Shown here: positions 34,151 to 42,010 of the stretch, piece by piece
How the letters are laid out: every line of letters starts with the position of its first letter
Position numbering within the stretch: the first letter of the stretch is position 1
NCBI GenBank assembly: GCA_027531445.1
Contig: JAPZRK010000002.1
Location: 32,920 to 96,919, forward strand
Reading direction: 5' to 3'
Length of the DNA: 64,000 bases
DNA from: Leptospira sp.
GTDB lineage: Bacteria > Spirochaetota > Leptospiria > Leptospirales > Leptospiraceae
Notes under the pieces: generated by a model
Told to the model about the DNA's origin: nothing
Database searches by the model: none
Seen by the model: only the letters and a program-made list of their open reading frames with translations
Program-made: the position numbers and the translations under genes

Positions 34151-35668
34151 TTAAAAATTTTGTTCTGCTGGGATCTTAAAAGTTTTTAGGGCTTCTTGAT
34201 TCAATTTGGTTATTTCTTCAGATTTGAATATAACTTGAGATCCATCTTGAAAATCAAAAACCAAAAACTCCTCTTTATTTGATTTAATTACCTCATTCAA
34301 TTGGGATAAATTCAAAATGCTATTGCCATTTACTTTTTCGAGAACATTTTGATGCATAGAGTGATACGCCTGATTTCCTGTTAGCGGCAATACTTGGGTA
34401 AGTACAACAAACCTATTTGGAGAGTGACTATAATGCGAGGTGATATGGAAAAAGTCATTCAAATACAGAAGATATTTGCTTACTCGAGCTCTCCATTTTG
34501 GACCGTATTCCATTAAATAATGTTCAGATAACTCTTGAAATACGATTCCTCCTAGGATTAAATAAGTAGGCTTTCTTCCTCTCGTATTTCCAAAAGGTAT
34601 TTTGATGGAATTTTCATCTAAAACACTTAAGGAATAATCAAACTCGATCAATTTCTTATTTCTTAGAATTTTGATTGGAATAGTAAGACTTTGATTTTTT
34701 GTAAATTCTTCATTCGTATGAAATAGAAAAGAAAGACCTATTTTCCCATATTTAGGGTGTTCAAAGTAGCCTTTCGGATCTATTTTAAATCCAGCCACTT
34801 CCAATAAAACATCTTCCAATTGCAATTGAGCGATTAATTTGTTTGTTCCGTTATTTGGTTTTGTGGGATATACCTCAGCGATGACAACACCTTGGTCATC
34901 TTTTTTTACGCCATAATAGTCTCTGGTTGCCCTATCAGTTAACGTTCTGAAACGAAATCCTTTAAACGGTATACAATTTTCTCGGCATTTACTTTCCAAG
35001 AAAGATTTGATCATAAAGCTTGGAATCATTCTGCCAACGTTCTGTGAATCTTTGAATGAAATAACAATGCCTTGTGGAATACGGGAAGTCTCTTCTACAA
35101 TTAATTCTCCAATTCCTTCGAATTTTTCATCGGATTGAATTTCGACGATCGGTAACTCAATGTAACCATTCGCATACGTATCCATTTCTAGTTTTATAGT
35201 TCTAACTTTTTTTTCTCCCAGATTTCTAAACTCTTTGTATTCTAGCAACAACCCTTGGGACGGTAAAAAAATATCAGTTGGAAATTGAACAGATGTTAAA
35301 CCATTTGGAAATGATTTGTCTTCTACTTTTAGCAACGCCAAACTCAAATCTGGATCAGATTTGATTACCTTTGCAGTGAAGGTTTTTAGGGATCCTGTTT
35401 TTGTAACTTCTATACCCGTTGTATAGTTCACCGTTTGAGATGGCGTGAGAATCAAACCATCGCCCACATAAATTCCGTAGGATCTTCTGGTTTCCGGATT
35501 TTTAAAACGCCAAGGTTGTAAAAAGTTCGGATACTGAACTGTAGATTTTACCTGCAGAATTGCATTATCATCTTTTTGGATGGATATAGGACCTGCCGAG
35601 ATTTGAAAAGAAACCACATTTGATAGTAAGTAAGTTAAAAAAATAGTTTTATGATATTTGAAAAACAT
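34151..35668 (-). CDS. Catalytically dead HtrA-like protein (trypsin-PDZ fold)
   Basis: A 505-residue exported protein, paralogous in layout to its upstream neighbour. It has a signal peptide, a chymotrypsin-like domain, a PDZ domain (from about residue 250) and a second PDZ-like C-terminal segment. The catalytic His region reads ILTPSQTV, with Gln79 replacing the histidine of ILTNAHVV. The serine loop GNSGGP has no counterpart: the region reads ETSRIPQGIVISF. Asp is kept in DPDLSLALLK. It should lack protease activity. It starts three bases after the stop of the active HtrA gene, so the two are made together. Likely a chaperone or regulatory partner, by inference. Confidence 0.8.
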   Translation of the reverse strand: MFFKYHKTIFLTYLLSNVVSFQISAGPISIQKDDNAILQVKSTVQYPNFLQPWRFKNPETRRSYGIYVGDGLILTPSQTVNYTTGIEVTKTGSLKTFTAKVIKSDPDLSLALLKVEDKSFPNGLTSVQFPTDIFLPSQGLLLEYKEFRNLGEKKVRTIKLEMDTYANGYIELPIVEIQSDEKFEGIGELIVEETSRIPQGIVISFKDSQNVGRMIPSFMIKSFLESKCRENCIPFKGFRFRTLTDRATRDYYGVKKDDQGVVIAEVYPTKPNNGTNKLIAQLQLEDVLLEVAGFKIDPKGYFEHPKYGKIGLSFLFHTNEEFTKNQSLTIPIKILRNKKLIEFDYSLSVLDENSIKIPFGNTRGRKPTYLILGGIVFQELSEHYLMEYGPKWRARVSKYLLYLNDFFHITSHYSHSPNRFVVLTQVLPLTGNQAYHSMHQNVLEKVNGNSILNLSQLNEVIKSNKEEFLVFDFQDGSQVIFKSEEITKLNQEALKTFKIPAEQNF

Positions 35669-35671
35669 GGT

Positions 35672-37150
35672 TTATTTTCCTATAATGTTATAAGATCGTT
35701 TTATTTCTTGGTCGGAATTGAGAGCTTCCTCGCGGTTCATTACTAGTGGTAACGAAACATCCTTAAAGTGGATGACGACAAACTTTGATTTAGCTGTTTC
35801 GATTTCGTTTTTAAATTCAGCCAATGTGTTTACTCGTTTTGAATTGACTGAGTCTACGATCATGTTCATAAAAAAATCGGCTTGGGAGTTGATAGGGTTT
35901 GATAGTTTTCTATAGAGGATGATATCTTCTTGTCCATCGCCGTTTAATTCAGAGAGGTGATTGAATCGATAAAGAAACTGACTGCCTCCTTGAGTGTCTC
36001 CACTTTTTGCCCAAGATTCCAAAAGATCACGATTGATCGGTTGAAATACAAGACCAGCAAAAATGAAGTAGGGGAAGCTATGATCATATCTTGATCGCAA
36101 AGGATCTAAACTTGGCATTCGTTTCGCGGGGAATTTAATATTTAACCTTTCACCACGTCTCAATACACCTAAATTGATTTCCTCTCCTGCAAATTTATTA
36201 TCTACGATCTCTACGAAGTCAATCCTTGATTCTCCAGAAAATGAAACTGTACCATTTTTACCTAGTGATAATCCATCTATAGAATGAATCAAATCTCCTT
36301 TCTCTAGGTAACCGTCGGCGGATCCGCCTGAGAGAATTTTGGTAACAAATACACCCTCAATATCATTCGGTACTTTAAAATACTTTCTAGCAGTAGTTGA
36401 GTAAGATGGAAGATAGTGCACTCCGAGTTCAACGTAGCCGTCGTAATTTCCATTCTCAATATCTTTTAAAAAATGTTGGATGACATTAGTGGGTATGATA
36501 TAACCTATGTTCTCTCCTTTTGTTGAAGCTTGAAATGCGACACCTACTATTTCACCGTTTTGGATGGCTGGTCCACCTGAATTGCCAGGATTGATCGCGG
36601 CGTCTACTTGAATCACCAAATGGCTATCAACTTGGGAATGAGCGTAGGTTGATTGTTCGATCCTTGAAACGATACCACGGCTAACGGAAATTTTGCTCCC
36701 ACCAATGGGATAGCCAACGATATCAACGGGACTTCCTAACTCCGGTATGCCACCAAAAGAAAAGGTGATGCTATCTTCATAAAACTGGGTAGACTTTGCC
36801 TCCAATATTGCCAAATCACAATCATGTGCAACAAACAGAGTTTTTAGTTCATACCATTCTGTTTGATTATTTCGTTGAGCTTCGATAAACTTCGCATTTG
36901 AGACTACATGAGCATTCGTTAAGATACGATTATCTCCTATTAAAAAGCCAGTGCCTGTAGAGGCCGTCACATTTCCCGAAAGCCAAGGTGAGTATGGATC
37001 GTTTGCCTGTGAGTAAACACGAATCTGAACAACCCCTCTTTTTACCCTTTCTATTGATTGTTTATTGGGGGATAGAGTTTGGTAATCTTCCGTCGCAGAA
37101 AGTCCTAAGCTAAATAAAATAATGCTGGAAAAGAGGAGACGATTTGCCAT
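35672..37150 (-). CDS. HtrA/DegP-like serine protease
   Basis: A 492-residue exported protease. From ATG 37150 it has a signal peptide (LLFSSIILFSLGLSA) and a chymotrypsin-like domain with the full triad: His81 (TNAHVV), Asp112 (DCDLAIL) and Ser191 (NPGNSGGP). A PDZ domain follows (from about residue 250, with GVFVTKILSGGSADGYLEKGD), then a second PDZ-like segment at the C-terminus. A longer frame from 37282 adds no sensible leader, so I use 37150. Periplasmic quality-control protease is the expected role. It is paired with a dead paralogue and divergent, at 19 bases, from a membrane ATPase gene. Confidence 0.88.
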   Translation of the reverse strand: MANRLLFSSIILFSLGLSATEDYQTLSPNKQSIERVKRGVVQIRVYSQANDPYSPWLSGNVTASTGTGFLIGDNRILTNAHVVSNAKFIEAQRNNQTEWYELKTLFVAHDCDLAILEAKSTQFYEDSITFSFGGIPELGSPVDIVGYPIGGSKISVSRGIVSRIEQSTYAHSQVDSHLVIQVDAAINPGNSGGPAIQNGEIVGVAFQASTKGENIGYIIPTNVIQHFLKDIENGNYDGYVELGVHYLPSYSTTARKYFKVPNDIEGVFVTKILSGGSADGYLEKGDLIHSIDGLSLGKNGTVSFSGESRIDFVEIVDNKFAGEEINLGVLRRGERLNIKFPAKRMPSLDPLRSRYDHSFPYFIFAGLVFQPINRDLLESWAKSGDTQGGSQFLYRFNHLSELNGDGQEDIILYRKLSNPINSQADFFMNMIVDSVNSKRVNTLAEFKNEIETAKSKFVVIHFKDVSLPLVMNREEALNSDQEIKRSYNIIGK

Positions 37151-37169
37151 TCTTTTGACCTGAGCCTTT

Positions 37170-38315
37170 ATGAGTGTCTTTGAAATTGGAATCACAAGTG
37201 TTACCGCTTTTTTGTCAGCTATTGCCGGGATAGTATCATTTCGCAAAAATCCTAGAACTTCAATGAAGGTGAGTTTTAGCATAATGGCTTCCTTGATTTC
37301 ACTAGGGAATCTCGGCTTCTTATTAGACTCTACTTTTTTTCAGTTTCTATTTTTCTCAGATCCACATATTGCTCCAACAATTTTGGTATTGTTTATTTTT
37401 TCACTGTTGTTATTCGGTTTGCAATTCCCTACGTATTTTAGGACCTATCCCATCTTAGCAATTTGTGTAGCTCTATTGTTTGGATCGGGGACTACACTTT
37501 TATTAGTGGATTGGTCGCTCTCAACAGAGATGAATCCAAATGCGAGCCGTATTCTCCTTGAATACTTTTATCCAGGATTTTACGCGATTTCTTATTTATT
37601 GCTCATGTTAGTTGTTTCCTTGAAATTAAAGCATAGCTTTCCCGCAATTTCTAAATTTATTGTTTCAGTTTACATTTGTATTGCGGTTTCTTTAGTTTTG
37701 ACGACTATTATTATCACTCTTACATCATTTGCTTTAAATTTCCAAAGGTTCAATCTTCAATTTTTTCTGTTCAATGATATCAGTTTTGTATTGTGTTTTA
37801 TGTCTTTTTTGATTCACTATTCCTTCACCAATGATTATTTAACTCATCCCTTTTCGTTCTTATTCGAACGTCAAAGAAAAATCTTTGAATCCTATAGTGA
37901 TGTCTCTATGTCAGGATCAAGATCACTCAAAGAGAAATTATGGAAGTTATATGACGCAAGAGGCTGGAAGGGATTTATGGATTCTTTTTGGTATCAAATT
38001 TTGGTGGATGAAACTTTGGACAATGCCCTTGAACATGGAGGCAAACGCGAAGAAGATACAATTACGGTCCATGTGTATGAGTCTAGCCGGTTTATTGATT
38101 TTTATGTAATTGATCGAGGAAAAGGATTTAATCCACGTTTGGTCCCAAGTCCCTTATCTATCGAAAGAAAAAATGTGCCCTCAGGAAGAGGAATTCATAT
38201 ACTTAAAAAAATATTTATTGTGAGATGGAATTTTTTGGGAAATGAAATCAATATCAGAATTGATAAAAGAAAGGGGGGAGAATGGAAAATCTCCCCAGAA
38301 ACGAATGTTCAGTGA
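37170..38315 (+). CDS. Membrane protein with C-terminal RsbW-like HATPase_c_2 domain
   Basis: A 381-residue protein. The first 225 residues contain seven or eight transmembrane helices. The cytoplasmic C-terminal domain is a GHKL ATPase of the serine-kinase/anti-sigma type: N-box DETLDNALEHGG, G1 DRGKGF, G2 SGRGIHILKKIF. There is no phospho-accepting histidine box, so it is not a histidine kinase. Such domains phosphorylate STAS antagonists or bind sigma factors. Its 3' end overlaps apt by 7 bases (convergent), and its start is 19 bases from htrA on the other strand. It may be an envelope-sensing switch kinase. The target is unknown. Confidence 0.78.
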   Translation: MSVFEIGITSVTAFLSAIAGIVSFRKNPRTSMKVSFSIMASLISLGNLGFLLDSTFFQFLFFSDPHIAPTILVLFIFSLLLFGLQFPTYFRTYPILAICVALLFGSGTTLLLVDWSLSTEMNPNASRILLEYFYPGFYAISYLLLMLVVSLKLKHSFPAISKFIVSVYICIAVSLVLTTIIITLTSFALNFQRFNLQFFLFNDISFVLCFMSFLIHYSFTNDYLTHPFSFLFERQRKIFESYSDVSMSGSRSLKEKLWKLYDARGWKGFMDSFWYQILVDETLDNALEHGGKREEDTITVHVYESSRFIDFYVIDRGKGFNPRLVPSPLSIERKNVPSGRGIHILKKIFIVRWNFLGNEINIRIDKRKGGEWKISPETNVQ

Positions 38316-38842
38316 CCTTCAAATTCACAAATCGAGTATACATTGATTCCATAATTTTCTTTGATTCTTTTTGATCCACCTAGGTCTGGCAAATCAATGA
38401 TTGTAGCACATTCATGTATTTTACCTTCTAGTTTTTGAATCAATTTGATCGATGCTTCAAGCGTACCACCTGTAGCAACAAGATCATCCATAATCAAAAC
38501 CTTTTCGCCAGCTTGAATCGCATCGACATGGATTTCGACGTGATCTTCGCCATATTCTAGTGCATAAGACTGAGAAATGGTTTTGCCTGGCAATTTTCCT
38601 TTTTTTCTGACGGGTACAAATCCGACTCCCAGTTGAAAAGCTAGTGCCGAGCCTGCGATAAAACCACGTGCATCAATTGCGGCAATTTTTTGGATTTTCT
38701 CATTTTGATATCGTTCAACAAACATAGCGATTGTAAGGCGGAATCCCTCGGGATCAATGAGGAGAGATGTGATATCACGAAATAAAATACCTGGTTTCGG
38801 GTAATCTGGAATGGTTCGAATTTTTGACTTCACAATGGACAT
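38309..38842 (-). CDS. apt: Adenine phosphoribosyltransferase
   Basis: A 177-residue type I phosphoribosyltransferase of standard Apt length. It has the N-terminal PDYPKPGILFRDIT segment, AIDARGFIAGSALAFQLG, the PVRKKGKLPG hood segment and the PRPP-binding loop VLIMDDLVATGGT. It makes AMP from adenine and PRPP in purine salvage. A strong terminator lies upstream, after htpX, so it has its own promoter, probably within 38843-38880. Convergent 7-base overlap with the HATPase gene. Firm. Confidence 0.96.
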   Translation of the reverse strand: MSIVKSKIRTIPDYPKPGILFRDITSLLIDPEGFRLTIAMFVERYQNEKIQKIAAIDARGFIAGSALAFQLGVGFVPVRKKGKLPGKTISQSYALEYGEDHVEIHVDAIQAGEKVLIMDDLVATGGTLEASIKLIQKLEGKIHECATIIDLPDLGGSKRIKENYGINVYSICEFEGH

Positions 38843-38877
38843 AAATAAAGTGAAATTCAGTCGATGTTCTCTGACAA

Positions 38878-38908
38878 TAAAAAAAGGCCGGCAAAGAACC
38901 GACCTTTT
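38878..38908 (-). terminator. Intrinsic terminator of htpX
   Basis: Read on the minus strand, a stem AAAAGG-T-CGG / CCG-G-CCTTTT (one mismatched position) with a 7-base loop ends in a run of seven T. It lies 27 bases after the htpX stop at 38935 and before the apt start at 38842. This is the best intrinsic terminator in the window. Confidence 0.85.
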
Positions 38909-38934
38909 GCAAATCTAGACTTTTTTAATTCGAA

Positions 38935-39825
38935 CTATCGAATCGATTTGAGAGCGAGAATCCTCTCTTCTAACGGAGGATGAGTGGCAAACATCGACAT
39001 GAATCCACCTTTGTTGGAAGATATCTTCAATGAGGCTAGTGCCGCACCACGCTCATCTTCCGGCTGGTCAGTCATTCTTCTAAGACTTTCCAAAGCGGCA
39101 ACCATTGACTCACGTCCTGCAAGTTTGGCTGCTCCAGCATCTGCCCGAAATTCTCTCATTCGAGAAAAATATGCAACTGCTATCGAACCAAGAATTGAGA
39201 ACACAATGTCCAGAGCAATCGTCACTGCAAAACGTACGATGTATGCCATTTCTTCTTTTACAGCATTGGCAACTAGCATCGCAATGATGCGTGAGAAAAA
39301 CATTGCAAATGAGTTTACAATACCTTGTATAAGTGTAAGCGTCACCATATCTCCGTTAGCGATATGAGACAATTCGTGGGCAAGGACACCCTCTAACTCT
39401 TGTGCGTTCATTCTTGAAAGGAGTCCTGAGGATACAGCTACAAGGGAGCTAGATTTGCTTGGTCCTGTAGCAAATGCGTTTACCTCAGGCGATTCATAGA
39501 TACCCACTTCAGGCATCGGTAGATGAGCGCGTTGTGCAAGCGATTGCACTCGTCTATATACTTCCATTTCTGTACTAGACGCATTTTTTGGATCTATGGT
39601 TTTGACTCCCATCGTCCACTTTGCCATATATTTTGATAGGAAAAGAGAAATAAGGGAACCTGCCATACCCCACATCAAACAGAAGATGACGAGTTGGGTA
39701 AGGTTAACACCAAATGCTTGGATTCCTATGCCAAAATAGGCAAGAGCTTGTGTAGCAATTGATACGGTGGTCATCACCAATATATTTGTAAGTAGGAAAA
39801 AACCGATTCGTTTGATCCAGGTCAT
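38935..39825 (-). CDS. htpX: Membrane zinc protease HtpX
   Basis: A 296-residue M48-family membrane protease. Two N-terminal transmembrane segments precede the catalytic motif in GVLAHELSHIANGDM (HELSH), and two more hydrophobic segments follow, with a distal Glu in the REFRADAGAA region as third zinc ligand. It degrades misfolded membrane proteins and works alongside FtsH in other bacteria. A strong terminator follows it. The gene is monocistronic by position: about 100 bases upstream to the NCS2 permease stop. Firm. Confidence 0.95.
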   Translation of the reverse strand: MTWIKRIGFFLLTNILVMTTVSIATQALAYFGIGIQAFGVNLTQLVIFCLMWGMAGSLISLFLSKYMAKWTMGVKTIDPKNASSTEMEVYRRVQSLAQRAHLPMPEVGIYESPEVNAFATGPSKSSSLVAVSSGLLSRMNAQELEGVLAHELSHIANGDMVTLTLIQGIVNSFAMFFSRIIAMLVANAVKEEMAYIVRFAVTIALDIVFSILGSIAVAYFSRMREFRADAGAAKLAGRESMVAALESLRRMTDQPEDERGAALASLKISSNKGGFMSMFATHPPLEERILALKSIR

Positions 39826-39929
39826 AATAACTTTGATCTCCTTATAAGTGCAAAATTCGTAAATCTTGCCCTCTATGCTTTAGACTCATAATTGAATATG
39901 ATTGCCTAAAAATAGACAAGTCTTTTCTT

Positions 39930-41537
39930 CTAGTTTTTTCTAGTCTGTTCGCTTATAAAAAAATTGGAAACCCCAAAGAGAACGGCAAGTAATAGATATG
40001 CCAACGCAAATTGCCAATTCGATACGGGGGAGTATTCACTTAGGATTGCATTGCCAGCTAATTTATACGCATGAATCAATCCGATTGCGGAAAGCAAAGA
40101 CCCAATCCCTGCCCAAATTGCAGATTTAAAGAAGTCCTTCTCCAGAATGAAAACGACGATTGCTGCCCATACCATGGATGTAAGCAAAAATCCTTGGGAA
40201 AGGGAAATGATGCCAGACAACGCATATGGGATAAATGGCAAATGCGGACCAAGATCAGAAAGGAAAAAATGGTGTTGTGATTTTACACCTAATTCTTGCA
40301 ATAAGACCTGTAACTTCCCATCCAGAAAAAAGAATACATTTTGTATCATAAGGATTGCCCAACCTGCCAGTGCTGGTAAAATCCCAACAACAACTGCCGG
40401 AGCATGACTTTTGGGCGTAGTTTGGAATGCTTGCGCGGCAATTACAATCCCGATCCATAGAATGATAGCCATCCCGGCTTCAACTGGTATGATTGCTTGT
40501 AAAATTCCCATCAAGCCGAACAAACATATGATTGAAATAAAAATGCCATTTAACACTGAATAACCGTGTTTGGCGCCGATTCCTTTCCAACCTGGATGGC
40601 CAATATAGATAGTCGTAGGGAAGGGCGATCCAAATAAAGTGCCAATTAATGTTCCTGCCCCGTTCGCGAGAAGCGAACTCTTTGTCTCAAAGCTATCTCC
40701 AGATGCTTCGGCAGATTCAATATTTTGAAGAGATCCGATTACATTAAAAATTCCCATTGGAATAATGACAGCCATATATGCTTTGAGATTTGCAAAGCTT
40801 AATGCATCCCATAGATCACCAAACACGGGAAGAGGGAAATAAAAGCCGACAGTGGCAACACCTTTTTGAAAGGCTCCTTCTTGGAATATAGGATCACCAA
40901 AAAATTTCGAGAGATAAGATAAAGCGATTCCAAAAGTAATGGAAACTAGACCTCCGGGTAAGCCAAATGGGAATTTCACTTTGCCAAAATATTGAAGTAA
41001 AATGATAGCTAGAGGGATAAATGCAACTAGCGGATGTTCGAACGTTTTTAAAAGAAAATCCATAGAGATAAATGTAATCGCGATACCTGTCAGCGCTGAA
41101 AGCAATGCCGCTCTCGGAGTAGATTTTCTAATTCGATCTGCAACAAAAGATCCAAAAAATTCGATAAGACCCGAGGCAAAGGATGCTAACAATCCAGCTT
41201 TCCAAGCCGCTTTGTAGTCATTAGTGGCTTGGTATACTGGGAACATAACAAAAAATACAAATGCGAATAACGAAACAGTGTTGATTCCATATGGGAGCGC
41301 CGTTACATCCGTACGATTTGTCCGAATTCCAAGCTTATATGCTTGCCAAGAATAAAATAAGTTGCCGACAAGAAGAGAGATGGCAGCTCCTGGTAAAACG
41401 ACTGCCGTAACGAACGCCAATGGGAATCCGCAAAGACCTACACATAACCCAATGAGAACGAGCAATTGTATGAGATTGTCAACCATCAGGCCAAAAAAGC
41501 CATCAATATCACCTTTCGTAACTTTAAAGTAACTCAT
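39930..41537 (-). CDS. NCS2-type permease (xanthine/uracil-like)
   Basis: A 535-residue membrane transporter with about thirteen hydrophobic segments. The region TDVTALPYGINT and the late GNRSFNRT-like absence point to a divergent NCS2 subgroup, with ALTGIAITFISMDFL and NIESAEASGDSF in the second half (the latter close to the purine/uracil permease motif around Q/E.T.). The start overlaps the SspB-like gene by 4 bases. Substrate is probably a nucleobase or a related anion; I cannot say which. The neighbour apt is a purine salvage gene but is in a separate transcript. Confidence 0.75.
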   Translation of the reverse strand: MSYFKVTKGDIDGFFGLMVDNLIQLLVLIGLCVGLCGFPLAFVTAVVLPGAAISLLVGNLFYSWQAYKLGIRTNRTDVTALPYGINTVSLFAFVFFVMFPVYQATNDYKAAWKAGLLASFASGLIEFFGSFVADRIRKSTPRAALLSALTGIAITFISMDFLLKTFEHPLVAFIPLAIILLQYFGKVKFPFGLPGGLVSITFGIALSYLSKFFGDPIFQEGAFQKGVATVGFYFPLPVFGDLWDALSFANLKAYMAVIIPMGIFNVIGSLQNIESAEASGDSFETKSSLLANGAGTLIGTLFGSPFPTTIYIGHPGWKGIGAKHGYSVLNGIFISIICLFGLMGILQAIIPVEAGMAIILWIGIVIAAQAFQTTPKSHAPAVVVGILPALAGWAILMIQNVFFFLDGKLQVLLQELGVKSQHHFFLSDLGPHLPFIPYALSGIISLSQGFLLTSMVWAAIVVFILEKDFFKSAIWAGIGSLLSAIGLIHAYKLAGNAILSEYSPVSNWQFALAYLLLAVLFGVSNFFISEQTRKN

Positions 41538-42010
41538 TCGTTTCGTTTCCCCCCAAAATCAACTCGAATCACATTTCCTTCTTCGGAATATTCATGTTTA
41601 GTCGGTTCGACTTTACCTTGAGGTTTATCCGATTCCGACTTCGGATCTGTATCTAAACCACTATCTAACTGAAGGAATCGTAGTTGGGATGCAGAATTTT
41701 GAAATTTATCGTAAATACGGAAAACGGCATCCCATGGAATCACGGTTGGTTCCCATGTAGAGCCAAATTGTAACTCAGCAAAGATATAGTCTGCATGACT
41801 ATCAATGATTTTGACAGCTTTATCACCAAACACTAAGACGATGCCAGACTCTTTTTCTGCGTTTAAAAGTCCTCGTTTCCCAATTTCAAGCTTGGGATGT
41901 GGCATAACATGTATGTAAAAAACGCCAAACTTTTCCCAGTAAAGATTGAAGAGTTGTCTTTTAAATTGGCGGAGATTGGTTATTTCTTCAGGCGAGAGGG
42001 TTTGGCTCAT
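41534..42010 (-). CDS. SspB-like ClpXP adaptor
   Basis: A 158-residue protein. Residues about 25-105 fit the SspB fold: Y-I-H-V near 32, G-L-L near 47, a strand pair GIVLVFGDKAVKI, then the FAELQFGSTWEPTVIPWDAVFRIYDK segment, which matches the F-x-A-R-F-G-G ... V-P-x-x-A-V-x-A-I-Y signature of SspB. A charged, flexible linker (residues 115-145) leads to a short hydrophobic-basic tail VIRVDFGGKR, similar in position to the ClpX-binding tails of SspB proteins. It would deliver ssrA-tagged or other substrates to ClpXP. It overlaps both neighbours by 4 bases. SspB is inferred from motifs, not from a search. Confidence 0.6.
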   Translation of the reverse strand: MSQTLSPEEITNLRQFKRQLFNLYWEKFGVFYIHVMPHPKLEIGKRGLLNAEKESGIVLVFGDKAVKIIDSHADYIFAELQFGSTWEPTVIPWDAVFRIYDKFQNSASQLRFLQLDSGLDTDPKSESDKPQGKVEPTKHEYSEEGNVIRVDFGGKRNE

